DNA from: Lactobacillus sp. CBA3606
GTDB taxonomy: Bacteria; Bacillota; Bacilli; Lactobacillales; Lactobacillaceae
Direction: 5' to 3'
DNA: 42,162 bases
Assembly (NCBI RefSeq): GCF_002970935.1
Contig: NZ_CP027196.1
Coordinates: 1-42,162 of the forward strand
The translations under genes and the position numbers were made by a program. Numbering within the stretch: the first letter of the stretch is position 1; each line of letters begins with the position of its first letter. The notes under the pieces were generated by a model. That model did not search any database. It saw only the letters and a list, made by a program, of their open reading frames with translations, and was not told where the DNA came from. Of the stretch, positions 17,085 to 25,419 are shown piece after piece.

Positions 17085-17897
17085 TTGATCTATTATACCA
17101 CAGCTCAGGAAGGAGACATTAGGGTACATCGTAACGTAACGAATTGGGGGATTCGAGATAACTTCTTAACTGGACGGGTTCAATATTGGTATAACCAGCA
17201 TCATCAAAGTATTGGTAGTACCAAAATATTATCTAATCTCAGAAAAGACCCGGCCGTCACCGAACAGGTGACGTTAAAGCAAGTTAAGCGGATTATGAGC
17301 AAGCTAGGCATTCGTTGCCAGGTTCATCAGAAAAAGCATTCACGAATCAAACAACAGGAGCAATACTTACAAGATAATGTTTTAAATCAGCGTTTTGGCG
17401 TTAACCAACCAAACCAGGTTTGGTTAGCTGATTCAACGGAATTGACCTATGGTGTTAACGGTCAGTATAAAGTGCGTTTGAGTGGCGCGCTGGATCTTTA
17501 CGGTCGCCATCTAATTGCCCATAAATTAAGTGAAACTGAAACTTCGAAGGCAAAAGTTCAGGTTTTTCAACGGGCCTTTAATTTTGCGGGTGACGTCCAC
17601 CCTGTAGTGCATACTGACCGAGATTCGGCATGCACATCAGGAACATTCAATAACTTTTTGGCGCAACATGAAGTCACCCGTAGTATGTCACGACCAGGGA
17701 CGCCGTGTGATAACGCACCAATGGAACGTTGGTGGAACGAGTTCAAATTGCGCTGGATTGATCGACACGCTAAACCAGTTACCTATAAAGAATTAGTGTC
17801 CTTGGTCGAAGAAGGCATCAACTATTTTAATCAACTAGATCGTTCACCAGCAAGAAACGACCTCACCCCAGCGGAATACTGGAATGAGGCCGTTTAA
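17085..17897 (+). pseudogene. IS3 family transposase OrfB, 5'-truncated
   Basis: About 270 codons with an integrase core: WLADSTELTYGV (Asp), VVHTDRDSACTSGTF (Asp) and NAPMERWWNEFKLRW (Glu), and the usual tail NQLDRSPARNDLTPAEYWNEAV. The beginning (residues 1-25) does not match the family, and no orfA precedes it, so the left end has been lost. It is a different IS3 lineage from the intact copy at 25357. The DDE core itself is complete, but without orfA and the left end it should not transpose. Confidence 0.85.
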
Positions 17898-18025
17898 GCA
17901 AAGCAAAACTTATATTATTTCAAATGACAACTTGACAGGGACTAGTACAACTCAGGGGGCTTTACTTTAATATTTCCTGTAGATATTAGCCTTTTTTTAA
18001 TTTTAATTATGCCTAGAAGCCTATG

Positions 18026-18976
18026 TTAGAAGTCATAGTCGCCGCTACTCATAGCTTCAGCATTACCCATTAGATAGCCAGCACCAACTTGTGAAAAGAA
18101 ATCATGATTGGCCGTTTCGGTTGAAATTCCGTTCATTACGATTGGGTTGATATCTTTAATCTCAGCATTGGGAAAGCGGGATTCAAAGCCCATATTTTGG
18201 AGCGCCTTGTTGGCGTTGTAGTGAACGAATTGTTTAACGTCTTCCGCTAACCCAATCGGCGCGTAAACTTCTTCGGTGAACGCAAACTCGTTCTCAAGGA
18301 GATCGTCGAGCAACTCATCCATCCACTTTTTGAATATTTTTTGTTCAGTCGCCGATAGCTCGTTATATCCCAATTGAAATTTGTAGCCGAGGTAGGTACC
18401 ATGAACAGATTCATCGCGGATCACCAGTTTGATAACTTCAGAAAGATTTGCCAGCTTATTGTTACCACGGTACCAAAGTGGGGTAAAAAAGTTGGTGTAG
18501 TACAAAATTCCTTCAAGAAAGACGCTTGCAACTTTCTTTTCAAGGTTGTTTCCCGTTTGATAAATATCATTGATCCGTTTGGCTTTGTATTGCATTCTGG
18601 GATTATTGTTCATCCATTTGAATACTTCGTCAACAGTGGCTTGATCGTTCAAAGATGTCAAAATAGTGCCGTAGCTTTTGGCATGAATTGACTCCATCAT
18701 CAAAAAGTCATTGAGGACTGCTGCTTCTTTTCGTGTCCGAACGTCGGGCCGCATCACGTCGACTCCTTCTTCGGATTGGAGAGTGTCCAGCAAGGCTAAT
18801 CCACCCACAACCCGATTGATAACCGATTTTTCGGTGCCAGAGAGTGTCCGCCAGTCCCGTAAATCATTAGAAACAGGTACTCGCGTATCCAGCCAGTATT
18901 GTGCCGTTGCTTTATCCCATACATATTCGTCAAGTTCGTCTTCGATGATGTCCCAATTAATTGTTTTATAGCTCAT
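18026..18976 (-). CDS. nrdF: Class Ib ribonucleotide reductase, small (radical) subunit
   Basis: A 316-residue subunit that carries the metal-tyrosyl radical needed by NrdE to reduce ribonucleoside diphosphates. All ligands are present: Asp64 (LLDTLQ), Glu95 and His98 with the radical Tyr102 (MESIHAKSY), Glu155 (FLEGILYY), and Glu189 and His192 (RDESVHGTYLG). The C-terminal tail SGDYDF is the NrdE-docking peptide. ATG 18976 has aaggag 10 bases upstream. It is the last gene of nrdI-nrdE-nrdF2-nrdF, 14 bases after nrdF2. In class Ib enzymes the cofactor is dimanganese or diiron and is assembled with help of NrdI. Confidence 0.97.
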   Translation of the reverse strand: MSYKTINWDIIEDELDEYVWDKATAQYWLDTRVPVSNDLRDWRTLSGTEKSVINRVVGGLALLDTLQSEEGVDVMRPDVRTRKEAAVLNDFLMMESIHAKSYGTILTSLNDQATVDEVFKWMNNNPRMQYKAKRINDIYQTGNNLEKKVASVFLEGILYYTNFFTPLWYRGNNKLANLSEVIKLVIRDESVHGTYLGYKFQLGYNELSATEQKIFKKWMDELLDDLLENEFAFTEEVYAPIGLAEDVKQFVHYNANKALQNMGFESRFPNAEIKDINPIVMNGISTETANHDFFSQVGAGYLMGNAEAMSSGDYDF

Positions 18977-18990
18977 TAGTTGAATACTCC

Positions 18991-19917
18991 TTAAAAGTCG
19001 TAGTCGTCATCGGTCATTTTTTCAGTGTCCGATTCATTGTTTGCAGCCGTTACCTGTTGCAAAAATTGATTTTGGTCAATCATCAGTTCTTTGAGTTGCG
19101 CCACTAGTGAAGACGGTTGAACTTCGTAGACAGCGTTAAAGCCAAGTGACATTAATGCATGATTGGCACCATAGGAGGCCAGATTGATGGCTTCGGTGGC
19201 ATCGTCAAGGTTAGCTTCTAAGAAGTCTTTTTCAGTTTGCATGAGTTGATCAAACTGTGTATTAATCCAATACTGCAGTTCGGTTTGATCACTTACAGTG
19301 AGTTCTTCAAATCTGAGGCGAAATTTGTAACCAATATAAGCACTAAAAAGGGCGCTACCGCGGAGAATATTAGCCAACATTTGGTAAGTATTGACGAGAG
19401 CCTGTGTTTGAAGTATTGTCCAGTATTTACCAAACGAGAGCCCAGTTTCAGTCAGAATAAAAAGGGCTTTTTTCTGTAAGGCCATATCGCTAGTGCTCAT
19501 TTGGGCTAGTTGGTCAATTTCAGCTTGCAGATTGGCATTGTCATCTGCCCAAGTAAAACTTTCACCGCCGTTACCCGGAATCAGAGCCCGGAAAATGGTC
19601 GTACAGCTTTTGGCATGGACTGATTTCATAAAGGTAATGGTGTTTAATACGGATTCTTCTTGTTGAGTTCGCCGATCGTGGCGAATAGCAGGGGTGCCAA
19701 CTTCTGATTGGTAGACGGCTAACATTGATGTACCTGTCAACATACGAGTAATGGCCTGTTGTTGAGTATCTGATAGCTGTTGCCAAGCCGTTTGATCATT
19801 CGTGATGGGAATCCGAATGTCCAACCAAAAGTTAGTGGTGAGTCGTTCCCACATGTATTTATCGAAATTATCTTTAATATCATCCCAGTTAATTGCTTTG
19901 TAGTATAAGTAGTCCAT
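18991..19917 (-). CDS. NrdF paralogue lacking the radical site (NrdF2)
   Basis: A 308-residue protein that aligns with the neighbouring NrdF along its whole length without gaps large enough to suggest decay. The cofactor site is lost: Asp64 is Ala67 (MLAVYQ), Glu95 is Lys98 and radical Tyr102 is Cys105 (MKSVHAKSC), Glu189 is Ser188 and His192 is Phe191 (RGSALFSAYIG). Only His101 and Glu157 remain. The NrdE-docking tail is kept (DDDYDF), as is the GYKFRLRFEEL helix after the ligand region. The frame is intact and has a ribosome binding site (aaggaga, 13 bases before ATG). It sits between nrdE and the active nrdF. A structural or regulatory partner of NrdF, comparable to yeast Rnr4, is my inference; a slowly decaying duplicate is the alternative. 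Confidence 0.88.
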   Translation of the reverse strand: MDYLYYKAINWDDIKDNFDKYMWERLTTNFWLDIRIPITNDQTAWQQLSDTQQQAITRMLTGTSMLAVYQSEVGTPAIRHDRRTQQEESVLNTITFMKSVHAKSCTTIFRALIPGNGGESFTWADDNANLQAEIDQLAQMSTSDMALQKKALFILTETGLSFGKYWTILQTQALVNTYQMLANILRGSALFSAYIGYKFRLRFEELTVSDQTELQYWINTQFDQLMQTEKDFLEANLDDATEAINLASYGANHALMSLGFNAVYEVQPSSLVAQLKELMIDQNQFLQQVTAANNESDTEKMTDDDYDF

Positions 19918-20023
19918 CGTTATTTGTTCGTCTCCTTAATTAGGATTCATGGGTATATGGGTCTTGTGACCCAATAACGTATGCCGGTGTGTTAAACGGA
20001 CGGTAAGACCCCAAGTGAATTTC

Positions 20024-22192
20024 CTAGATCATGCATGATTCACATTCATTTGCCGTTTTAATTTCATCGTCTTCTGTAAACGTTCGAATGTAATAAAGTG
20101 ACTTAATGCCTTTTGTCCAGGCGTAATTCCGTAACCGGTTAAGGTCTCGGGTTGTCATCTTTAAATTGTTATTGTCCTTCCACTCGTAAAGGTCAGGTTT
20201 CAAAACTGAACGCATAAATAGTGTCAGACTCATGCCTTGATCAATGTGCTTTTGAGCTACGGCATAGGTGTCAATAATTTTTCGTTGATCAATATCATAT
20301 GCGGGTGTGTAGTAAGGCAAAGTTTCGTTAGACAGGTAAGGTGCTGGATAGAAGATTGAGCCTACCTTATTTTCCTGACGTTGTTCTACTAATTGTGTGA
20401 TTGGATGAAGTGATGCACTTGTTTCATTGACGTACGAAATTGACCCGTTCGGTGCCACAGCGAGTCTATTACGATGATAAAGGCCGCCAGTAATCACAGC
20501 TTGCTTGAGTGCCTTCCAATCTGTAACAGATGGTAATTTAATATTTTTGAAGATTTTTGCAACTTTGGTACTCTTAAATTTAAAGTCTGCGTTCAAGTAT
20601 TGATCGAAGTAACTGCCATCAGCGTACTTTGATTGGTCAAATTTAGCGAAGGTTTCGTGGCGTTCACGGGCAATTCGATTGCTCGTAACGAGTGAATAGT
20701 AGTTTAAAGCTAGGAAGTAGGCATCAGTAAATTCAAGGGCCTCTGGTGAGCCATACTCAATTTGGTGGCGTGCAAGGGCAGTATGCAGACCCATAGCCCC
20801 TAATCCAATCGTGTGGTAAAGTTCGTTACCATGTTTAACAGTCGGTACTTCCTTAACGTCGGTTGTGTCAGTTACGAGGGTGAGCGCACGAACAGCAACC
20901 TCAACTGAGTGACCGAAGTCCGGTGAGTCAATCATATTCATGATATTAGTTGATCCGAGATTACATGAAATATCGGTGCCAATTGTCTTGTACGATAGGT
21001 CATCATCAAGTTTTGACGGTTCTTGAGGCTGTAAGATCTCACTACAAAGGTTACTCATAATAATTTTGCCATCGACAGGGTTAGTTTGGTTGGCCGTATC
21101 AATGTTCAAGATGTAAGGATAACCAGATTCTTGTTGGAGTTGAGAAATCTTTTGTTCTAGTTTCCGCGCGTTAAAAACTGACTTCTTAATATTGGGGTTA
21201 GCGACCATGTTGTTATATTCTTTGGTGATATCAATGTAAGCAAATGGCGTACGATATTCACGTTCGACATCATAGGGGCTAAAAAGATACATTGGTTCGT
21301 TAGTCTTGAGTAATTCATAATATTTATCAGGAACAATCAAACCGAGGGACAAGGTCTTCACCCGAATTTTTTCGTCCGCATTTTCCTTTTTGGTATCCAG
21401 AAAATGTAAGATGTCAGGATGGAAGACGTTGAGATAAACCACTCCGGCGCCGTTCCGTTGCCCAAGTTGGTTACTGTAGCTAAATGAGTCTTCAAGTAAC
21501 TTCATCACTGGTACAACGCCAGACGAGGCGTTGGAAATCTGCTTAATAGGATCACCTGAGGCGCGCAAGTTTGACAGGTTAACGCCGACGCCCCCACCGA
21601 TTCGAGATAGTTGAAGGGCAGAATTAACGCCGCGTCCAATTGAGAGCATGGAGTCGGCCACATCGATTAAAAAACATGATACCATTTCACCGCGCCGTTT
21701 TTTACCCGCGTTGAGAAACGTGGGGGTGGCAGGCTGATAACGTTGTGAAATCAATTCATCGGCAACGTCATTGGCAAGTTGTTCATCACCATTAGCGAGA
21801 TAGAGGGCATTGAAGACGACGCGATCGACAAAGTCTTCCAAAAATTGCTGGCCATCATTAGTTTTCATGGCATATTGTGTGTAGAACTTGTAGGCACCGA
21901 GAAAGCTGCGAAAACGAAAGTGATGGTCTCTCATTTGGTCGAACAAGGACTGCACAAACTTGTGAGAGTATTGTTCCAGGATACTTGGATCGATATAATC
22001 TTCGTCAACCAAGTAATTTAACTTGGCATTTAACGAATCAAATTGCTTGGTCTTCGGTTTAACTGTCTCTTCGAAATAAGCCTTTAGGGCTTCTTGATCA
22101 TAATGTAGCGGAATTTCTCCGTTGCTTGGGATATTTACGAGGTTATTTAAGTAAAAATAGGTATTTTCCATTTCTGGGGTGCTAGTTACCAT
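20024..22192 (-). CDS. nrdE: Class Ib ribonucleotide reductase, large (catalytic) subunit
   Basis: A 722-residue subunit that reduces NDPs to dNDPs in the cytosol. The redox cysteine pair is in MVSCFLIDVAD and ISCNLGSTN, and the thiyl-radical site is in MSNLCSEI with its Asn and Glu. The radical-transfer tyrosine pair is IKSLYYIRTF, and the C-terminal shuttle cysteines are CESCMI. There is no ATP-cone at the N-terminus, as usual for class Ib. Start ATG 22192 follows the nrdI stop by 6 bases. The gene is preceded by nrdI and followed by nrdF2 and nrdF after a 106-bp gap. No nrdH glutaredoxin-like gene is in the window, so the reductant must come from the chromosome. Confidence 0.97.
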   Translation of the reverse strand: MVTSTPEMENTYFYLNNLVNIPSNGEIPLHYDQEALKAYFEETVKPKTKQFDSLNAKLNYLVDEDYIDPSILEQYSHKFVQSLFDQMRDHHFRFRSFLGAYKFYTQYAMKTNDGQQFLEDFVDRVVFNALYLANGDEQLANDVADELISQRYQPATPTFLNAGKKRRGEMVSCFLIDVADSMLSIGRGVNSALQLSRIGGGVGVNLSNLRASGDPIKQISNASSGVVPVMKLLEDSFSYSNQLGQRNGAGVVYLNVFHPDILHFLDTKKENADEKIRVKTLSLGLIVPDKYYELLKTNEPMYLFSPYDVEREYRTPFAYIDITKEYNNMVANPNIKKSVFNARKLEQKISQLQQESGYPYILNIDTANQTNPVDGKIIMSNLCSEILQPQEPSKLDDDLSYKTIGTDISCNLGSTNIMNMIDSPDFGHSVEVAVRALTLVTDTTDVKEVPTVKHGNELYHTIGLGAMGLHTALARHQIEYGSPEALEFTDAYFLALNYYSLVTSNRIARERHETFAKFDQSKYADGSYFDQYLNADFKFKSTKVAKIFKNIKLPSVTDWKALKQAVITGGLYHRNRLAVAPNGSISYVNETSASLHPITQLVEQRQENKVGSIFYPAPYLSNETLPYYTPAYDIDQRKIIDTYAVAQKHIDQGMSLTLFMRSVLKPDLYEWKDNNNLKMTTRDLNRLRNYAWTKGIKSLYYIRTFTEDDEIKTANECESCMI

Positions 22193-22198
22193 TAGGGA

Positions 22199-22657
22199 TT
22201 ACTCCTTCGTTGTTTGAAAACAAAATTGATTGCGATAGGTTAAGATGGCATCGGCAATGCGAGGAATGTCGTGTGCGGTGCCACGTAGCTCAAAATCGGT
22301 AATGTAAGGAAAATCGAAGCGTTTAGCATATTGTTTAGCCGTGAGTGCAAACTGCTTATTAAAATTACGATTACCGCTACCGATAATACCGTAGCAATGC
22401 TGGTAATTGCCTTCGTACGCGAGGTAATCTCCCAAAATAGTGGTTAATATTTCAGTATAACCGTTATTAACCCCATTACCACCTTTAAGAAAGGCTGGTA
22501 GGAAGGTAACAAACGGCTGGTCAAGAGTGGTGAATTCAGGGTGTTCTTTAACATTAATTGAACTAACCCGAACATGACGTTCTTTCTCAAAGTATGTTGT
22601 CAGTCTGCTAATAAAATATTTCGTGTTGCCGCTCAAACTGATGTAGAGAATATTTAT
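22199..22657 (-). CDS. nrdI: NrdI flavodoxin-like activator, non-canonical start
   Basis: A small flavoprotein that supplies oxidant to load the metal-radical cofactor of NrdF. Family features are the FMN loop SLSGNTKYF, FLPAFLKGGNGVNNGYTEI, and GIIGSGNRNF, ending in DFELRGTAHD. The family N-terminus INILYISLSGNT is encoded here, but the codon where ATG is expected is not ATG: the frame runs from a stop at about 22672 through Leu-Val-Thr-Glu-Thr and then ATA at 22657. The first standard alternative, TTG at 22636, lies inside the FMN loop and would delete the first strand. I set the start at the ATA by homology. Translation may be weak, or ATA/ATT may be used. Two NrdR boxes lie just upstream. 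Confidence 0.85.
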   Translation of the reverse strand: MNILYISLSGNTKYFISRLTTYFEKERHVRVSSINVKEHPEFTTLDQPFVTFLPAFLKGGNGVNNGYTEILTTILGDYLAYEGNYQHCYGIIGSGNRNFNKQFALTAKQYAKRFDFPYITDFELRGTAHDIPRIADAILTYRNQFCFQTTKE

Positions 22658-22684
22658 GGTTTCCGTAACTAATCATCGCCCTTT

Positions 22685-22739
22685 TTCTATATATAGTGGT
22701 TAGGCGATCATTATAGCACTATATGTGGTGTCTGTGCAA
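22685..22739 (-). promoter_or_regulatory. nrd promoter with two NrdR boxes
   Basis: Minus-strand promoter: TTGCAC at 22739-22734, 18 bases, TATAAT at 22715-22710. NrdR-like boxes lie at 22685-22700 (ttctatatatagtggt) and 22716-22731 (agcactatatgtggtg), start-to-start 31 bp, that is three helical turns, as in known NrdR operators. They bracket the -10, so a host-encoded NrdR repressor would block the operon when dATP is high. No nrdR gene is in the window. Confidence 0.8.
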
Positions 22740-22800
22740 ATTGGTGGACGATCTGATTGATCTACAAATTGTGTTGAATATAAAGATTCATGCGAGGTGG

Positions 22801-22995
22801 CTAAAATGGGCCCACCGTTGGTATTTTAAGCTGCACTAAGAGACGATAAACGGGACTTTTAATGAATGGAAGCAAGCTCCCAGGACCCAGCTCACAGTTT
22901 GCACCAAAGGCCTTGTTATCAATTGAGAAGAGCACACTGTACGGTTCATGATCAAAAAATATTTTGATTATGTCTACTAGTTTTTACCTTTGTTT
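22801..22995 (-). other. Open frame without start codon, unrecognised
   Basis: About 60 codons between stops read KIFFDHEPYSVLFSIDNKAF and then GANCELGPGSLLPFIKSPVY. The composition is protein-like, but there is no ATG, GTG or TTG start with a ribosome binding site. I do not recognise it; it may be the tail of a lost gene. Confidence 0.25.
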
Positions 22996-23083
22996 TAGTA
23001 CAAAAAAACGTGCGTCCCCTAGAACTATTAGAAAGTTAATTTAAAATAGTCGAAGGATAATTAAAGGCATGCTATAATGCGGG

Positions 23084-23206
23084 GAAGAAAAAGAAGCCCT
23101 GCGTGAACGGAGCTTCTCAGACAAGCCGCTTTAAAGGCGGTGGTCTAGATTACAAAATACATTGTCGCCTTGTAACCGACCAAAGTTACGCAGGGCGGGT
23201 TTTTAT
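23084..23206 (+). ncRNA. Probable RNA antitoxin of type I locus 1
   Basis: A -10 TATAAT at 23073-23078 precedes a conserved non-coding stretch with agccctgcgt at its 5' end and ttacgcagggc at its 3' end, followed by ggtttttatt. The segment caagccgctttaaaggcggtgg forms an internal hairpin. The same architecture occurs at 30913-31038 and, inverted, at 37712-37838. It converges on the toxin gene at 23203, as in Fst/Lpt type I systems, where the RNA pairs with the toxin mRNA. Confidence 0.65.
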
Positions 23207-23292
23207 TTGTGGTGCTTGTCGATATAGCTGAGGAGCGCGATTAAAAACAGGCCAAACAGCAATATCAACGAGCGTGTCTGGAAGGCGCTCAT
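23203..23292 (-). CDS. Holin-like type I toxin peptide, locus 1
   Basis: A 29-residue peptide starting MSAFQTRSLILLFGLF and ending SYIDKHHK. It has one hydrophobic transmembrane segment and a short basic tail, the pattern of the holin-like toxin peptides (Hol_Tox, Lpt-like) of lactobacilli. The ribosome binding site aaggaagg lies 10 or 11 bases upstream of ATG 23292. The upstream leader matches locus 2 only to about 23365, and no -10 box corresponding to the one at 31223 is left, so toxin transcription may be lost here. Membrane damage when unrepressed is the family activity; it is not shown for this copy. Confidence 0.75.
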   Translation of the reverse strand: MSAFQTRSLILLFGLFLIALLSYIDKHHK

Positions 23293-23417
23293 TGGCTGTG
23301 AAACCTTCCTGAAGATTATTCCATGTTCACATGGCCTCACCTAGCAGGGGATCAGACTGTCCTTTATTAAAAAGTGCAGCGACTTTTTCGAAATACGATT
23401 TATCTAATAGATGCTCA

Positions 23418-24037
23418 TTATGTTTCATCTTTTACACCTGTTTCCATTTGGAATTCAGATAAGAAATCACGCATATACTTTGTTCGACGACTGGCTTCTT
23501 GCTTTCCCGTTCTGGTATTCATTGAACTTGCTAATTTCAGCAGCTTTTCATAAAAGTGATTGATGGTTGTACTTTTGTGATGGCGATAATCATCGTGTGT
23601 TTTGATTTGCTTCACTGATATTTTGGAATCATATATTTCCTGTCCAGCGTGCCCGCCGTAAGCAAATGCACGTGCTATGCCGATTGCACCTAGTGCATCA
23701 AGTCTATCAGCGTCCTGAACACATTTACCTTCGTTAGAAAGCTGATAATGGTGTTCAATGTTGTCAGCATATGACATATGTTGGATAATATCTAAAATGT
23801 CTTCTCTAGCCGGAGTTGTAATATTCTCATGGCTAAGTATAATTCGTACTCCTCTCAGTCTATTCTATCTGCAGTGACTTTTTAGTCTATGGTGTCATGC
23901 AAATAGCTAGCTGCTTTCACAACATACAGACCAATATCAGTTTCATTTTTTTTAAAATCTTCTATATATTTTTTTTGAGCTAGCTTAGCCACTCTTTGGG
24001 CATGAAGAAAATCATGCCCAGTTGGATCAAAGGCCAT
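23418..24037 (-). pseudogene. HD-domain phosphohydrolase, broken
   Basis: The gene starts at ATG 24037 with AFDPTGHDFLHAQRVAKLA and reaches the HD motif in AASYLHDTID, then meets a TAA at about 23887 and a TGA soon after. A frameshift follows, and the second half reads on in another frame: ENITTPAREDILDIIQHM, CVQDADRLDALGAIGIARAF (the last Asp of the HD site) and a helical tail to the stop at 23418. Assembled, it matches YedJ-like HD hydrolases acting on nucleotides or similar phosphates. The 119-residue downstream frame alone lacks the HD pair and is not a gene in its own right. Confidence 0.85.
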
Positions 24038-24188
24038 ATTTTCTTTAGAAAATGATTTTATATGGTATATTTAATCTATTTCGTTTAGTATCCTTTACTA
24101 TATATAATAAGGAGGCCTCTAATGCTAGTTTTTCTGTCAACATCATTCATACCATCCAATGATAAGATGTGGTCACGAGTTGGCATAA

Positions 24189-24326
24189 ATAAAAATCAAC
24201 AATTCCCGCCATTGGCAATAGATTTAGGATGACGTTCCCTTAATTTTGAATGGTGTCCATGGTCTTAGTTAAATTTTTCTTGTTTCTGCCCAATTGATTC
24301 AATTCAGTAACTATGACAACACCACC
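24189..24326 (-). pseudogene. Serine resolvase relic
   Basis: A short decayed frame reads GVVIVTELNQLGRNKKNLTK, then MDTIQN, a stop, and GNVILNLLPMAGIVD. This aligns with VLVTELDRLGRNNQDLTQ through LNLPSMTGIADP of the resolvase at 32721. Both ends are gone. Confidence 0.75.
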
Positions 24327-24419
24327 TTAACAAATCATAATTTGGATAATAGTATGTTCCATTTGAAAGCTAAGCCTTATAATTATCATAGGGTTAATAG
24401 CTCTAATCAAAATACCCAC

Positions 24420-24456
24420 AAAAGGCCTGCTCAACTAACAATTGAGTAGGCCTTTT
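24420..24456. terminator. Bidirectional terminator
   Basis: aaaaggcctgctcaa and ttgagtaggcctttt pair with one mismatch around a 7-base loop, with A and T runs at the sides. It lies between the resolvase relic and the resolvase at 24616, pointing at the end of the latter's transcript. Confidence 0.85.
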
Positions 24457-24615
24457 GTAGTACAAATTAATCCTTATCACAACTAACCTCAATAGCACAA
24501 CAGGTATAAATAGTGCTTAAAATCCCTAAATAAATTTCTCTCACAACTGTTTAATAAAGCGGCAATCCCCGTCGTACGTGATTAATTAAACATTCAATTC
24601 TTAAAACACCTATTT

Positions 24616-25170
24616 TTAAATCGACTTAAACCTTCGCTGTTGCGTGCGTTTACTAATCCCCGTCTTTCGTTCAATCATCTTATAAGTCATGCCTTGTTTT
24701 CGCAACTCATAAGCAAATCTGATCTGTTCATCAGAATACGTTTTCGGTCGCCCTTCCCGAAACAACGGATCATGTTGCTTGGCATACAATTTACCTTCTT
24801 GTGTGCGCGTGACAATCATATCGCGTTCAAACTGCGCAAAGGCGCTAAATATTGTAAAGACTAATTGGCCAGTCGGCGTATTGTCAATTAAGCCCATATT
24901 CAAAATGTTGACTTTGACATTTTCTTTAAACAACTCTTGGATAATGGCTAATGCCTCGCGCGTGTTCCGTGCAAACCGATCCAACTTAGTGACAATCAAA
25001 GTATCGCCTGTTTTTAGAACGCGCAACAATTTTTGAAACTCCGGTCGTTCAGTAGTTGTGCCGGTAAACTTTTCTTGAAAGATTTTTTCTGCTCCTGCCA
25101 ATTTTAGTAACTCAATTTGATTTGCTAATTTTTGATCAGTGGTACTGACCCGCGCATAGCCATATTTCAT
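24616..25170 (-). CDS. Serine recombinase (Tn3-type resolvase)
   Basis: A 184-residue resolvase. Catalytic Ser in [19 protein letters not shown], then [35 protein letters not shown], and [19 protein letters not shown] with the conserved E-helix; the tail [20 protein letters not shown] is the helix-turn-helix. It is closer to classical Tn3/Tn552-type resolvases than the other two in the window. Start ATG 25170 has a ribosome binding site (ggagag) at about 25177-25182. It may act in multimer resolution. An inverted A/T-rich stretch upstream (25195-25260) is the place to look for its res site; I cannot define subsites by eye. Confidence 0.93.
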   Translation of the reverse strand: MKYGYARVSTTDQKLANQIELLKLAGAEKIFQEKFTGTTTERPEFQKLLRVLKTGDTLIVTKLDRFARNTREALAIIQELFKENVKVNILNMGLIDNTPTGQLVFTIFSAFAQFERDMIVTRTQEGKLYAKQHDPLFREGRPKTYSDEQIRFAYELRKQGMTYKMIERKTGISKRTQQRRFKSI

Positions 25171-25419
25171 CTTTTTCTCTCCTTACTTATGTCATTAAGT
25201 AATGACACGGTTCTAACCCTTTAATTATACAGTATCAAAAAAGAGGCCACAACTGTTAAGTTGTGACCTGATTTGCCCTGTTAATTATGGTTCTATGATA
25301 TTTGGTGTTTAAGTATAAGAATAGTGTTGATGAATTTTTGGATGTAAGCTGATTCCTGAGACAACTTTTAAGAGAGGGTATAATGAATAAATCGTCTCTC
25401 AAAAGGAAGGAATTTTTAC

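Noticed and set aside
19918-20023. A short frame (GSYRPFNTPAYVIGSQDP) between nrdE and nrdF2, perhaps an NrdH remnant
   Set aside because: It has no CxxC motif and no start, and does not match the NrdH pattern.
23418-23777. A separate 119-residue gene
   Set aside because: It is the second half of the broken HD hydrolase; its upstream frame and the HD motif are found at 23888-24037.
24121-24231. A 36-codon frame with a good aaggagg signal before its ATG
   Set aside because: It runs antisense through the resolvase relic and has no recognisable features; the signal is probably chance.
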